64,000 nucleotides of DNA from Burkholderia paludis (GTDB lineage Bacteria > Pseudomonadota > Gammaproteobacteria > Burkholderiales > Burkholderiaceae), in assembly GCF_000732615.1 (NCBI RefSeq), contig NZ_JPGL01000018.1, forward strand, positions 1 through 64,000. Reading direction: 5' to 3'. The position numbers and the translations under genes were made by a program. A model generated the notes under the pieces. The model did no database searches. It was not told the origin of the DNA and saw nothing but the letters and a program-made list of their open reading frames with translations. Below, one piece after another: positions 9,125 to 17,722 of the stretch (the stretch's first letter is position 1; the number at the start of each line of letters is the position of its first letter).

Positions 9125-9538
9125 TCACGCGCGCTTGCCGCCCGGCTCGCGGCGGATCACCAGTTCGTTGAAGCCGGTGCGCGGGTCGGGTTCGCGAGCG
9201 AAGCGATGCGCGGGCAGCAGCGCAAGCAGGATCTCGGCCGTCGTGCGCACCACGCAGCCGCTCGCGACATGGCCGCCCGACACGCGCCCGCCCCCGTCGG
9301 AAACGGCCATGTGCAGATGCGCGCCGTCGGGCGATACCGACCCGGCCAGTGTCAGGATTTCGAGATCGCAGCGCAGCTCGGTCGGCGCGTCGGCGCCGGC
9401 AACGCGCAACTGCGCGACGCTCAGGCTGCCGATGCCCTGGATCACGAATGCCGCGTTCGCGCCGAGACGACGCAACGCCACCTCGATGGAGGCGCGCAGA
9501 TCGTCGCCGGGAGACAGACGCAGGGGATGGGCTTGCAT
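9125..9538 (-). CDS. PPC/DUF296 domain protein
   Basis: A 137-residue protein of the PPC (DUF296) family, which forms trimers. In plants the domain is joined to AT-hook DNA-binding motifs; bacterial members are stand-alone. The family pattern is visible: an N-terminal PGDDLRASIEVALRRLG helix, GIGSLSVAQLR, the metal/active-site-like HLHMAVSDGGGRVSGGHV segment, and the edge strand VVRTTAEILL. The molecular role of bacterial members is poorly defined. It follows hcr on the same strand with a 130-base gap, so co-transcription is possible but not shown. Confidence 0.8.
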   Translation of the reverse strand: MQAHPLRLSPGDDLRASIEVALRRLGANAAFVIQGIGSLSVAQLRVAGADAPTELRCDLEILTLAGSVSPDGAHLHMAVSDGGGRVSGGHVASGCVVRTTAEILLALLPAHRFAREPDPRTGFNELVIRREPGGKRA

Positions 9539-9640
9539 GGTCGGGCACCTGCCGATGGAGGGGGATCAACCAAGCGTACGTTCGCCTCGCGAATCCGGCA
9601 AGCCGCCCGCACCCGCTGGCACCGCGCGGTTGCGGCGGTG

Positions 9641-9666
9641 CCTGCACCTGCACCTGCACCTGCACC
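9641..9666. repeat. Short CCTGCA tandem repeat
   Basis: CCTGCA is repeated about 4.3 times in the spacer just past the hcr stop codon. It is short and could be slippage-derived. Confidence 0.7.
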
Positions 9667-9670
9667 GGCA

Positions 9671-10699
9671 TCAACCGGTAAAACACTCGCTCACGAACTG
9701 TGCGTCCGGCACGCCCGCCGCCGCGGCCGCTTCGCGTGCTCCCTGCACGAGCGGCGGCGGCCCGCACGCGTAGAGATCCGGCAGCGCGCCCGTCTGTGCA
9801 AGCGCCGCGCGCAACGCGTCGACCGGCGTGCCGCGATACCCCGCCCACGCCGCGCCCGGCCGCCACACGCACAGATCGACGTGCAACCGCGGCAGGTCGG
9901 CCTGCAATTGCGCGAGCGCATCGAGCATGAACAGTTCGTTTTCCTGATTGACGCCGAAGAAAAGCCGCGCGTCGACCGTCTCCTGAAACTCCGCCATGCG
10001 CCGCAGCATCGACAGGATCGGCGCGAGGCCCGTGCCGCCCGCGACGAACCAGCGCGGCCGCAGGCTGTCCGCGAACAGCCCGAAGCCGCCCATCGGCACG
10101 CGCACGGTCAGCGGATCGCCGGGCCGCGCGCGCTCGCCCAGGTATGTCGAGAACCCGCCGTCCGGCCGCAGCCGGATCACGAATTCGAGGCGACCGTCCC
10201 AGTTGCTCGTGTTCGCGAGCGAATACGGGCGGCGCCGGCCGCTGCCGGGCACCTCCAGCTCGGCGAACTGGCCGGGCTCGAACTCCACCGCCGAGCCGAA
10301 TGCGTCGTCGGGCTCGACCTGCAGCTCGACCCGCATCGTGCCGGCCGCGATCGGCTCGAGCGTCGCGATCCGCGCGGTGCGCACGGGCACCGGGTGCAGC
10401 AGCACCTTGGCTCTGTCGTACGGCGCGGCGATCCGCAGGTCGCCGCGCGGCAGGGTCCGGCACAGCAGCACCTCACCGCGCTCGCGCGGGCCCGGCGGCC
10501 GCACGCCGGCGCCGTCGTCCCGACTCTCGTACGGGCCGTCGACGACGGTCGCCCGGCACACGCCGCAACTGCCGCGCCGGCATTGCGACGGCAGCGTGAT
10601 GTCCGCGTCGGCCGCCGCCGACAGCAGATCCTGCCCGGCATCGCAGCCGAAGTCGAACCGCGCGCCGTCGCGCGTCGTGATGTCGATCCGGTAGGTCAT
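9671..10699 (-). CDS. hcr: NADH oxidoreductase partner of Hcp (2Fe-2S, FAD)
   Basis: A 342-residue reductase that passes electrons from NAD(P)H to the hybrid-cluster protein. The N-terminal plant-type ferredoxin domain carries the 2Fe-2S ligands Cys40, Cys45, Cys48 and Cys80. The FAD domain has RPYSLANTSNW, and the NAD domain has VAGGTGLAPILSMLR and YACGPPPLV. Here the ferredoxin domain is N-terminal, unlike E. coli Hcr where it is C-terminal, as in phenol-hydroxylase-type reductases. It starts 13 bases after the hcp stop, so the two form an operon. Confidence 0.85.
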   Translation of the reverse strand: MTYRIDITTRDGARFDFGCDAGQDLLSAAADADITLPSQCRRGSCGVCRATVVDGPYESRDDGAGVRPPGPRERGEVLLCRTLPRGDLRIAAPYDRAKVLLHPVPVRTARIATLEPIAAGTMRVELQVEPDDAFGSAVEFEPGQFAELEVPGSGRRRPYSLANTSNWDGRLEFVIRLRPDGGFSTYLGERARPGDPLTVRVPMGGFGLFADSLRPRWFVAGGTGLAPILSMLRRMAEFQETVDARLFFGVNQENELFMLDALAQLQADLPRLHVDLCVWRPGAAWAGYRGTPVDALRAALAQTGALPDLYACGPPPLVQGAREAAAAAGVPDAQFVSECFTG

Positions 10700-10712
10700 C
10701 GGTCGATCCCGT

Positions 10713-12380
10713 TCAGGCCGCCGGATGCGCCAGCGACTCGGCCAGGTCGGCCGCTGCGTCGCCGATCGGCCGGATGCCGAACTGCTCGACCAGCACCGCG
10801 AGCACGCCCGGCGTGACGAACGCCGGCAGCGTCGGCCCGAGCCGGATGTTGCGCAGGCCGAGCGCGAGCAGCGTCAGCAGCACGGCCGCCGCCTTTTGCT
10901 CGAACCAGGAGATCACGAACGACAGCGGCAGGTCGTTCACGCGGCATTCGAGCGCATCGGCGAGCGCGGTCGCGATCCGGATCGCCGAATAGCTGTCGTT
11001 GCACTGCCCGATGTCGAGCAGGCGCGGCAGGCCGCCGATCTCGCCGAACGCGTGCCGGTTGAACCGGTACTTGTTGCAGCCGAGCGTCATCACGACCGTA
11101 TCGCCGGGCGTCTGCTCCGCGAACGCGGTGTAGTAGTCGCGGCCCGGCGCCGCGCCGTCGCACCCGCCGATCAGGAAGAAATGACGGATCTGTCCGGCCC
11201 GGACCGCGTCGACGACGCGATCCGCCACGCCGAGCACCGCGTGGCGGCCGAACCCGACCGTGATCGTCTCCGCCGGCGGCGTGGCCGGGAAACCGGGCAA
11301 CGCCTGCGCCGCGCGGATCAGCGTCGAGAAATCGCGATGCTCGAGATGGCGCACCCCCGGCCAGCCGACCGGCCCCGTCGTGAAGATCCGCTGCCGGTAC
11401 GGCGCCAGCGGCTCGACGATGCAGTTGGACGTCATCAGGATCGGCCCGGGGAAACGCGCGAAGTCGGCCTGCTGGTCCTGCCATGCGCCGCCGTAGTTGC
11501 CGACGAGGTGCGGGAAGGCCTTCAGCACCGGATATGCGTGAGCCGGCAGCAGCTCGCCGTGCGTGTACACATGGAGGCCCGTGCCGGCCGTCTGTTCGAG
11601 CAGCGCGTGCAGATCGCCGAGATCGTGGCCCGACACGAGGATCGCCTTGCCCGCCACCGGCGACACGCGCACGGCGGTCGGCTGCTGTGCGCCGAAACGG
11701 CCGGTGTTCGCGCTGTCGAGCAACTCCATCACCGTCAGGTTCAACCGGCCGAGTTCGAGCGCCTGCGCGAGCAGCACGTCCATATCGACGGGCGCGCGGG
11801 CAAGCAACGCGAGCGCCGTCTCGATCCCGTCGTAGACGTCGTCGCGCTCGTAGCCGAGCACCCGCGCATGATGCGCGTACGCGCACACGCCCTTCAGCCC
11901 GTACAGCACCAGCGCGCGCAGGCCGACAATGTCCTCGCCCACCTCGTCGCGGTCCGCGTCGATGCCGGCGCCGGCGGCCTGCTCCAGCAGGCCGGCCAGA
12001 TCGTCCGCCGGCTGCCACATCGCCGGCCCGTGCTGCGCCGGGAGAATCGAGCCCGCCGCCCGCACGCTCGCCTCGCACGCGGCCTTCACGCGATCGCGCA
12101 CCTGCGCCGCCTCGCGCAGCAGCGCGACGAAACGCGCCGCATGGAAATTCACGTTGGTCAGCGTCGTGAACATCGCATACAGCATGAAGCGGTCGGCGTC
12201 CCGATCGGGCACGCCCATCGCCCGCGCGATCGCGCCGTATTGCGCGATGCCCTTCACCGCATGGACCAGCAGGTCCTGCAGGCCGGCCGTCGTCGCATCC
12301 TTGCCGCAGTTGCCTTTCACCGACGCGCAGCCGGGCCGTGCGCCGGTGCGGTCGGTCTGTTCGCATTGATAGCAGAACAC
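10713..12380 (-). CDS. hcp: Hybrid-cluster protein, NO/hydroxylamine reductase
   Basis: A 555-residue hybrid-cluster protein that reduces nitric oxide or hydroxylamine and protects against nitrosative stress. The N-terminal ligands are Cys3, Cys6, Cys18 and Cys25 ([20 protein letters not shown]), the class found in aerobes and facultative bacteria. Hybrid-cluster ligands are seen in [25 protein letters not shown] and [10 protein letters not shown]. The start codon is GTG at 12380 with a strong AAGGAGA site. It is the first gene of the hcp-hcr operon, with an FNR-type box 146 bases upstream. Confidence 0.96.
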   Translation of the reverse strand: MFCYQCEQTDRTGARPGCASVKGNCGKDATTAGLQDLLVHAVKGIAQYGAIARAMGVPDRDADRFMLYAMFTTLTNVNFHAARFVALLREAAQVRDRVKAACEASVRAAGSILPAQHGPAMWQPADDLAGLLEQAAGAGIDADRDEVGEDIVGLRALVLYGLKGVCAYAHHARVLGYERDDVYDGIETALALLARAPVDMDVLLAQALELGRLNLTVMELLDSANTGRFGAQQPTAVRVSPVAGKAILVSGHDLGDLHALLEQTAGTGLHVYTHGELLPAHAYPVLKAFPHLVGNYGGAWQDQQADFARFPGPILMTSNCIVEPLAPYRQRIFTTGPVGWPGVRHLEHRDFSTLIRAAQALPGFPATPPAETITVGFGRHAVLGVADRVVDAVRAGQIRHFFLIGGCDGAAPGRDYYTAFAEQTPGDTVVMTLGCNKYRFNRHAFGEIGGLPRLLDIGQCNDSYSAIRIATALADALECRVNDLPLSFVISWFEQKAAAVLLTLLALGLRNIRLGPTLPAFVTPGVLAVLVEQFGIRPIGDAAADLAESLAHPAA

Positions 12381-12525
12381 GGTGCTCTCCTTTCTCGATC
12401 ATGGGGGCGCAGGTCGGCGCGAACGGCGGCGGAACGCGGGCTCCGGGCCGCCGGGCATCCCGCCCGCTCAACGATGCCGGCTGCATGAATCTTTTTCATG
12501 ATGTTTCCGCGCGCGTTGCGCCACC

Positions 12526-12539
12526 GTGATGCAGATCAA
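12526..12539 (-). promoter_or_regulatory. FNR/DNR-type binding site upstream of hcp
   Basis: GTGATGCAGATCAA matches the FNR/DNR consensus TTGAT-N4-ATCAA at nine of ten fixed positions. It is 146 bases upstream of the hcp start. hcp is a standard FNR- or NO-sensor target in many proteobacteria, which supports the site. Confidence 0.6.
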
Positions 12540-12682
12540 GAAGCGGCAGGCGCACCGGTGAGGCAACTTGTCGCCATGACGGCTTGCCGGCGTCGGCCGC
12601 GCGAACGTCTCCGGGCGGGCCTGCATGGCCGGCATCCGTGCATTCGATGGCCTGCCCACCGTCGCGATGCCCGTCGTCGCCC

Positions 12683-12810
12683 GCCCGTTTGCCCGTTTGC
12701 CCGTTTGCCCGTTTGCCCGTTTGCCCGTTTGCCCGTTTGCCCGTTTGCCCGTTTGCCCGTTCGCCCGTTTGCCCGTTTGCCCATTCGCCCATTCGCCCAT
12801 TCGCCCGGTT
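12683..12810. repeat. 16-copy octanucleotide tandem array (GCCCGTTT)
   Basis: Sixteen 8-base units. Units 1-9, 11 and 12 are GCCCGTTT, unit 10 is GCCCGTTC, units 13-15 are GCCCATTC and unit 16 is GCCCGGTT. Uniform copies to the left and diverged copies to the right suggest recent expansion by slippage at the left end. It lies about 120 bases before the next gene and 300 bases upstream of hcp. It is a likely variable-number locus. Confidence 0.95.
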
Positions 12811-12933
12811 GCCGCATGCGGCTAGAGCGATTGCCTCCCCGTCGCGTTCATCGCGCCGGCTAGGCACGCGCACGCGATTGGTCTAGTCTGCACGGTGTTT
12901 CGCGACGCAAGCCGCCAACCCGAACCGCTTCCG

Positions 12934-13860
12934 ATGACAACGATTCCGAACCGACGATCCCGCCTGCGCGGCGGCCTGCTGGGCCTGCTGATCGGCGACG
13001 CGCTGGGCGTCCCGTACGAATTCCACGACGCCGCGTCGATCCCGCCGCCCGCGGCGATCGACATGACGCCGCCGCCCGGCTTTGCACGCGCGCACGACGG
13101 CGTGCCGCCCGGCACCTGGAGCGACGACGGCGCGCAGGCGCTCGCGCTACTCGACGCGCTGTCGGACGACCGCGACCTGAATCTCGACACGTTCGCCCGC
13201 AACCTGCAGGACTGGTTTCATCGCGGCGCCTTCACGCCGGACGGCCGCGTATTCGACGTCGGCCTGCAGACGCAGCGTGCGTTCCACGCGCTGGCAGCCG
13301 GCGCGGCGCCCGCCGTTGCCGGCCCCGGCGGCGAGCAAGACAACGGCAACGGCTCGCTGATGCGCTGCTTCCCGGTCGTGATGGTCGCCGCCTCGCGCGA
13401 CGAAACGATCCGGCTCGCGTGCAAGCAGAGCGTCGTCACGCACGGCCACGTGCGCTCGCAGCTGTGCTGTGCGCTCTATGGCCTGACCGCAATGGGCATC
13501 GTCGAAGGACAACCGGCGCCCGATGCGGTGCGCGCGGCCGAAGACGAGTTGCTGACGCGCTACGCGGGCACCGCCGACGAGGTCGAACTGAAGGTCGTGC
13601 TCGACGGCCGCTTCGACGCGCCGCAAGGGTCCGGTTACGTGGTCGACAGCTTCTGGTCGTCGATCCATTGCCTGCTGTCGACGCGCAGCTACGAAGACTG
13701 CGTGAAGCGCGCGATCGCGCTCGGCAACGACACGGATACGACGGCGGCCATCGCCGGCAGCCTCGCCGGCGCGCTGTACGGCGAGCACGCGTTACCCGGC
13801 CGGTGGGTCGCGGCGCTGCGCGGGAAAGAACAGGTCGAGGGCCGGCTCGCGAAATCGTGA
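12934..13860 (+). CDS. ADP-ribosylglycohydrolase family protein
   Basis: A 308-residue protein of the DraG/ARH family, which removes ADP-ribose from proteins or small molecules with a binuclear Mg site. The N-terminal GLLIGDALGVPYE motif, the metal-binding WSDDGAQALAL motif (where related enzymes have TDDT) and the C-terminal GNDTDTTAAIAGSLAGALYG motif are all present, so it looks catalytically intact. A GTG at 12895 would add 13 residues; the ATG at 12934 fits the domain start better. No DraT-like transferase gene is nearby, so the target is unknown. Confidence 0.88.
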   Translation: MTTIPNRRSRLRGGLLGLLIGDALGVPYEFHDAASIPPPAAIDMTPPPGFARAHDGVPPGTWSDDGAQALALLDALSDDRDLNLDTFARNLQDWFHRGAFTPDGRVFDVGLQTQRAFHALAAGAAPAVAGPGGEQDNGNGSLMRCFPVVMVAASRDETIRLACKQSVVTHGHVRSQLCCALYGLTAMGIVEGQPAPDAVRAAEDELLTRYAGTADEVELKVVLDGRFDAPQGSGYVVDSFWSSIHCLLSTRSYEDCVKRAIALGNDTDTTAAIAGSLAGALYGEHALPGRWVAALRGKEQVEGRLAKS

Positions 13861-13902
13861 GCGCTCGAAGAGAATACGCAGCCAACAGCAGACGGAGACC
13901 GG

Positions 13903-14295
13903 ATGGGGCAGTACGCAGACGAAGACTGGTACGAACAAGGCGTGGCCGACTACACCGCGCAGTACGGCACGGTTCCGCCACCGTGGGTCATCGCGCCCGA
14001 TTCGCACCCGTACAGCATGGGGTGGCGAATGGGGGGCGGCGAAACGTTCATGATGGTGTTTCAGGAATGGTGGGAGCAGCGTGCGTGGCAGGCGAGCGAA
14101 CGCGTGACCTACTTCCTGAAATGGCCGCCTCCGCCGCGCTGGATTCCGTGGATGGCCGACGCGATCTGGAATCTCGAACCGTGGGAAGCGGACGGCGAAT
14201 TCGACTACACGCGCTACTACGCGCGGCTCGAGCAGCTGGGCTTCGGCGGAACCGCCGACGTGGAGGCCGACATGGACGACAGCCGCTGGGAATGA
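13903..14295 (+). CDS. Hypothetical protein, Trp-rich
   Basis: A 130-residue acidic protein, unusually rich in Trp and Tyr (for example FQEWWEQRAW and RWIPWMADAIWNLEPWEAD). It has no signal peptide and no membrane segment. I recognise no family. It starts 42 bases after the ADP-ribosylglycohydrolase stop, in the same direction, with GGAGAC about 5 bases before the ATG, and is therefore likely co-transcribed with it. Confidence 0.65.
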   Translation: MGQYADEDWYEQGVADYTAQYGTVPPPWVIAPDSHPYSMGWRMGGGETFMMVFQEWWEQRAWQASERVTYFLKWPPPPRWIPWMADAIWNLEPWEADGEFDYTRYYARLEQLGFGGTADVEADMDDSRWE

Positions 14296-14325
14296 CATGA
14301 CCGGGCCCTCACCGGCCCGGCCGCG

Positions 14326-14877
14326 TCACGCGCGCCGGTCGCTTGCCAGCAACCCGTACAGCGCGCTGTCCGACACTTCGTCGCCGACGATCCAGCGCTC
14401 CCGCAGCAACCCTTCCCGTGCGAATCCGAGCCGTTCGAGCAGCCCCGCCGACGCGACGTTGCGCGGGTCGATATCGGCTTCGAGCCGGTTCAGCCGCAGC
14501 GTGCCGAACGCGTGTTCGATCACGGCCGAGGCCGCTTCGCGCATGTATCCGCCGCGCCAGAACGTGCGCCGCAGGCTGAAGCCGATCTCGGCGCGCCGGC
14601 ATTGCTCGTTCGCATGGAACAGCACGCATTCGCCCAGCGCTTCACCGGTTTCCCGCAGTTCGAGCACGCAGATCAGGTCCTGCCCGCTCGCCGACGTCTT
14701 CAGGTTGCGCGCGACGCGCTCGATTGCCTGTTCGATGTGCGTCATCGGCGAGAACGAGAAATAGCGCATGGCTTCCGCATCCGACCAAATCTCGAAGAAG
14801 GCGTGCGCGTCGGCTTCGCGCAGCGGCCGCAGGACGAGGCGGGAAGTTTCCAGCGTGACGGGTTCGAACAGGGGCAT
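14326..14877 (-). CDS. GNAT-family N-acetyltransferase (RimJ/RimL type)
   Basis: A 183-residue acetyltransferase that would move an acetyl group from acetyl-CoA to an amine. It begins with the typical LETSRLVLRPLREADAHAFF and has IGFSLRRTFWRGGYMREA, where the acetyl-CoA pyrophosphate loop falls. It ends with the conserved NVASAGLLERLGFAREG helix-strand. This pattern is that of the RimJ/RimL subgroup acting on protein N-termini, though many members act on small molecules. The ATG at 14877 is chosen because the frame's longer extension has no domain similarity. It stands alone. Confidence 0.85.
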   Translation of the reverse strand: MPLFEPVTLETSRLVLRPLREADAHAFFEIWSDAEAMRYFSFSPMTHIEQAIERVARNLKTSASGQDLICVLELRETGEALGECVLFHANEQCRRAEIGFSLRRTFWRGGYMREAASAVIEHAFGTLRLNRLEADIDPRNVASAGLLERLGFAREGLLRERWIVGDEVSDSALYGLLASDRRA

Positions 14878-14993
14878 GGCGACAGTCGGTCGAAAAACGG
14901 GATCGTGAATTAGAACACGCAAGCCGCCAGTCGGCCATCGCGCGCGTTTGCACGGCGCGGCCCGCCGCGGCAACCGGCGCGCCGCACGACACA

Positions 14994-15016
14994 AGGCCCG
15001 GGCATCGCCCGGGCCT
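14994..15016 (-). terminator. GC-rich hairpin at the end of the catabolic operon
   Basis: AGGCCCGGGC and GCCCGGGCCT form a 10-base perfect stem with a 3-base loop, 30 bases past the MFS stop codon. There is no T-tract, so termination efficiency is uncertain. Confidence 0.5.
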
Positions 15017-15046
15017 CGTCACGTCATCCGCTACCGCCGGCCGCGC

Positions 15047-16447
15047 TTACGCCTCGAGCGCTTCGAGCACCTTCCCCTTCGTCTCGATCCCGACGAAATG
15101 CACGGTCGCCGCCGCGATCAGCGGCACGACGCCGATCAGGTAGAACGCCGGCGCGAGATTCCCGCCGATGATCGCGTGCGGCACCACCATCGGCGCAACG
15201 AACGACGCGATCTTCAGCCAGGCGCTGCCGAGCCCGCAGCCCGACGCGCGGATGCTCGTCGGATACTGTTCCGGCGTGTACACGTAGGCCGTGATGAAAC
15301 CCGACGCCATCAGCCCGAGCGACAGCGAGCAGAAGATCGCGACGACGTACACCGACGACGCGTGATAGATGCCCGCGAACCCGAGCGACAGCGCGCACAG
15401 CACGAACGACCACACGATCACCGGCTTGCGGCCGAGCTTGTCGACCAGCAGCGCCGACGCGAGCGACCCGAGCACGCCCATCACCGAGCCGATCACCGCG
15501 AGGTTCAGCGCAAGCTGCAGCGGCGCGTGATAGAAGTTCTTGTAGATCGTCGGCAGCCACGTCGACAGCCCGTACTGGATGAACCCGCAGGTCGCCCACA
15601 GCGTCGCCACCGCAAGGGTGCGCTTGCGATATGCGGCGCTGAACAGGTCGCTCATCCTGCGCTTCGGATGCTGGCGCACCATCTCGTCGAATGCGGCCGC
15701 CTGCGTGACCGGCGGCAGCTCGCCGCGCACCGACGCCTCGAACGCGCTCACCGCACGCCCGGCTTCCGGAAGCCGCCCGCGCGACGCGAGCCAGCGCGGC
15801 GATTCCGGCACGAGGCGCGTGAGCACCAGCGACAGGATCAGCGGCAGCCCGCCGACGAAGTACATGATCTCCCAGCCGAAGCGCGGCACGAGCCACGCGC
15901 CGAGCGCCATCGACACGAGCAGGCCGATCGGGAACACGATCTCGTACAGCAGCACGAACCGGCCGCGGCCATGCGCGCGCGTGATCTCGTTGATGTAGGT
16001 CGCCGCGACCGGCAGCTCGCCGCCGAGGCCGAGGCCCTGCAGGATCCGCAACAGCACGAAGATCTCGAAGGTCGGCGCGAACCCGCAGGCGATGCTCGTG
16101 ACGCCGATCACGGCCGAGCTCCAGGCGATCGCCCTCACCCGCCCATGCTTCTCGGCCAGCGCGGGAAACAGGAATGCGCCGACCAGCTGGCCGATCGCGC
16201 CGGATGCGATCAGCAGGCCGATCTGCGTCGGCGACAGCCCCCATTTGTGAATCAGCAGCGGCAGCGTCGCCGCGATCGTGATCACGTCGAAGCCGTCGAA
16301 GAACGTCGCGGCGCCGATCAGCACGCGCGCGCGAATCTGCATCGCGTTGGCCGGCAGCCGCTCGAGCCGCGCGATGATCGTGCCGGGCGTGGCGGCGGCG
16401 GCGTCCATCGTGGCGCGGCCGGCCACGACGTTGTCGAAAGTGCTCAT
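15047..16447 (-). CDS. MFS transporter, aromatic acid:H+ symporter-like
   Basis: A 466-residue inner-membrane carrier with 12 predicted spans. The first span carries FFDGFDVITIAATLPLL, a signature of the aromatic-acid:proton symporter group (PcaK, BenK). The loop 2-3 motif is present as GAFLFPALAEKHGRVRAI and the loop 8-9 copy as LLVDKLGRKPV. The start has AGGAGA upstream. It is the last gene of the catabolic operon, 30 bases past the reductase, and most likely imports the pathway substrate. Confidence 0.88.
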   Translation of the reverse strand: MSTFDNVVAGRATMDAAAATPGTIIARLERLPANAMQIRARVLIGAATFFDGFDVITIAATLPLLIHKWGLSPTQIGLLIASGAIGQLVGAFLFPALAEKHGRVRAIAWSSAVIGVTSIACGFAPTFEIFVLLRILQGLGLGGELPVAATYINEITRAHGRGRFVLLYEIVFPIGLLVSMALGAWLVPRFGWEIMYFVGGLPLILSLVLTRLVPESPRWLASRGRLPEAGRAVSAFEASVRGELPPVTQAAAFDEMVRQHPKRRMSDLFSAAYRKRTLAVATLWATCGFIQYGLSTWLPTIYKNFYHAPLQLALNLAVIGSVMGVLGSLASALLVDKLGRKPVIVWSFVLCALSLGFAGIYHASSVYVVAIFCSLSLGLMASGFITAYVYTPEQYPTSIRASGCGLGSAWLKIASFVAPMVVPHAIIGGNLAPAFYLIGVVPLIAAATVHFVGIETKGKVLEALEA

Positions 16448-16477
16448 GCGGGGTGTCTCCTTGGTCTCGGCGCCCGG

Positions 16478-17722
16478 TCAGGCCAGTGCCTTGCTCGTGT
16501 CCGCCAGGGCTTCCGTATCCACTGCCCGGCCCTGGTTCATCCACTTGCGCGCCAGCTTCAGCTCGCGCGCGTTGTTCACGGCGATGACACCTCTCACGTG
16601 CCCGTCGCCCAGGAAAAACAGCGTCGCGCGGCGCGCGGCGAGCTCGCCGCGCACGACGAGCTGCGCATCGGCCGGCAGATCGCCGAGGATCTGCAGGTTC
16701 ACGTCGTACTGATCGGACCAGAACCACGGAATCTCCGCGTACGGCGCGCGCTCGCCGAGCACGGCCTTCGCGGCCGCGATCGCCTGGTTCTGCGCGTTGG
16801 CCCACGATTCGAGCCGCACGCGCCGCTTCAGCCAGCCGTTGTGATGGTTCGCGACGTCGCCGCACGCGAAGATCGCCGGGTCGCTCGTCGCGCCGAACTC
16901 GTCGACGACGATGCCGTCGTCGACGGCCAGCCCCGCGTCGCTCGCCAGCGACGCGTTCAGCGCGAGGCCGATGCCGGCCACCGCGAAATCGGCGTCGATC
17001 GTCGTGCCGTCGGCGAGCGTCGCGCGCACCTTCGACGCGTCGCCCGGCTGCGCGTCGAGCGAGGCGAGCGCCGCGCCGAGCCGCACGTCGACGCCGTTCG
17101 CGCGATGCAGGTCGAGCAGGAAATCCGACACGATCTGCGGCACCGAGCGGCCGCACAGCCGCGGCGCGCCCTCGACCACGACCGCGTCGACGCCGAGCTT
17201 GCGCGCGGTCGCCGCCACTTCCAGGCCGATCCAGCCGCCGCCGATCACGAGCACGCGCCGGCTGGCGCGCAGCTTGCCGCCAAGCGCGGCCGCCTCGTCG
17301 AGCGTGCGCAGGTAATGCAGGTGCGGCGTCTTCACGAGCGCGTCCGGCAAGCGGCGCGACGTGCCGCCGGTCGCGATCACGAGGCGGTCGTATTCGATCT
17401 CGCGGCCGCTTTCCGTGCGCACGACGCGGCGCGCCCGGTCGATCGATGCCGCGCGTTCCGGCTGCCAGGCTTCGACGTTCAGCGCGTCGAATTCGTCGGG
17501 ATGCACGACGCGCACGGTCTCGATGTCGGCGTCGCCGGCCAGCACGGCCTTCGACAGCGGCGGGCGCTCGTACGGCAGGTGCGGCTCGTCGGCGATCATC
17601 ACGAGACGGCCCGCATACCCTTGCGCGCGCAGCGTCTTCAGCACCCAGCCGGCGGCCTGGCCGCCGCCGATCACGACGACCGTGCCGGGCGCGGCCTGCG
17701 CCTGCGTGTTCGCTTCGCTCAT
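16478..17722 (-). CDS. Ferredoxin reductase of a Rieske oxygenase system (FAD/NAD)
   Basis: A 414-residue FAD-dependent pyridine nucleotide reductase of the BphA4/rhodocoxin-reductase type, which would pass electrons from NADH to the Rieske ferredoxin encoded at the head of the operon. The N-terminal FAD motif is VVVIGGGQAAGWVLKTLR, followed by LPYERPPLSK. The NAD motif is VLVIGGGWIGLEVAATARK, and the second FAD motif is IFACGDVANH. The C-terminal reductase domain includes PWFWSDQYDVNLQI. Its ATG overlaps the stop of the dioxygenase gene by 4 bases, so translation is coupled. Confidence 0.92.
   Translation of the reverse strand: MSEANTQAQAAPGTVVVIGGGQAAGWVLKTLRAQGYAGRLVMIADEPHLPYERPPLSKAVLAGDADIETVRVVHPDEFDALNVEAWQPERAASIDRARRVVRTESGREIEYDRLVIATGGTSRRLPDALVKTPHLHYLRTLDEAAALGGKLRASRRVLVIGGGWIGLEVAATARKLGVDAVVVEGAPRLCGRSVPQIVSDFLLDLHRANGVDVRLGAALASLDAQPGDASKVRATLADGTTIDADFAVAGIGLALNASLASDAGLAVDDGIVVDEFGATSDPAIFACGDVANHHNGWLKRRVRLESWANAQNQAIAAAKAVLGERAPYAEIPWFWSDQYDVNLQILGDLPADAQLVVRGELAARRATLFFLGDGHVRGVIAVNNARELKLARKWMNQGRAVDTEALADTSKALA

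Larger units (their letters stand above)
12381..12933. other. hcp upstream region with FNR box and octamer array
   Basis: A 553-base spacer between hcp and the ADP-ribosylglycohydrolase gene. It holds the hcp leader, an FNR/DNR-type box and a 128-base octanucleotide array. The frames crossing the array are long only because an 8-base repeat without stop codons stays open in every frame. Confidence 0.8.

Noticed and set aside
12468..12886. Several overlapping open frames on both strands with FARLPVCP-type or ANGQTGKR-type repeats
   Set aside because: They exist only because the 8-base repeat lacks stop codons in every frame; there is no ribosome site or domain.
14301..14320. Small hairpin CCGGGCC/GGCCCGG between convergent genes as a terminator
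   Set aside because: The stem is short and has no T-tract; such GC palindromes are frequent by chance in this genome.
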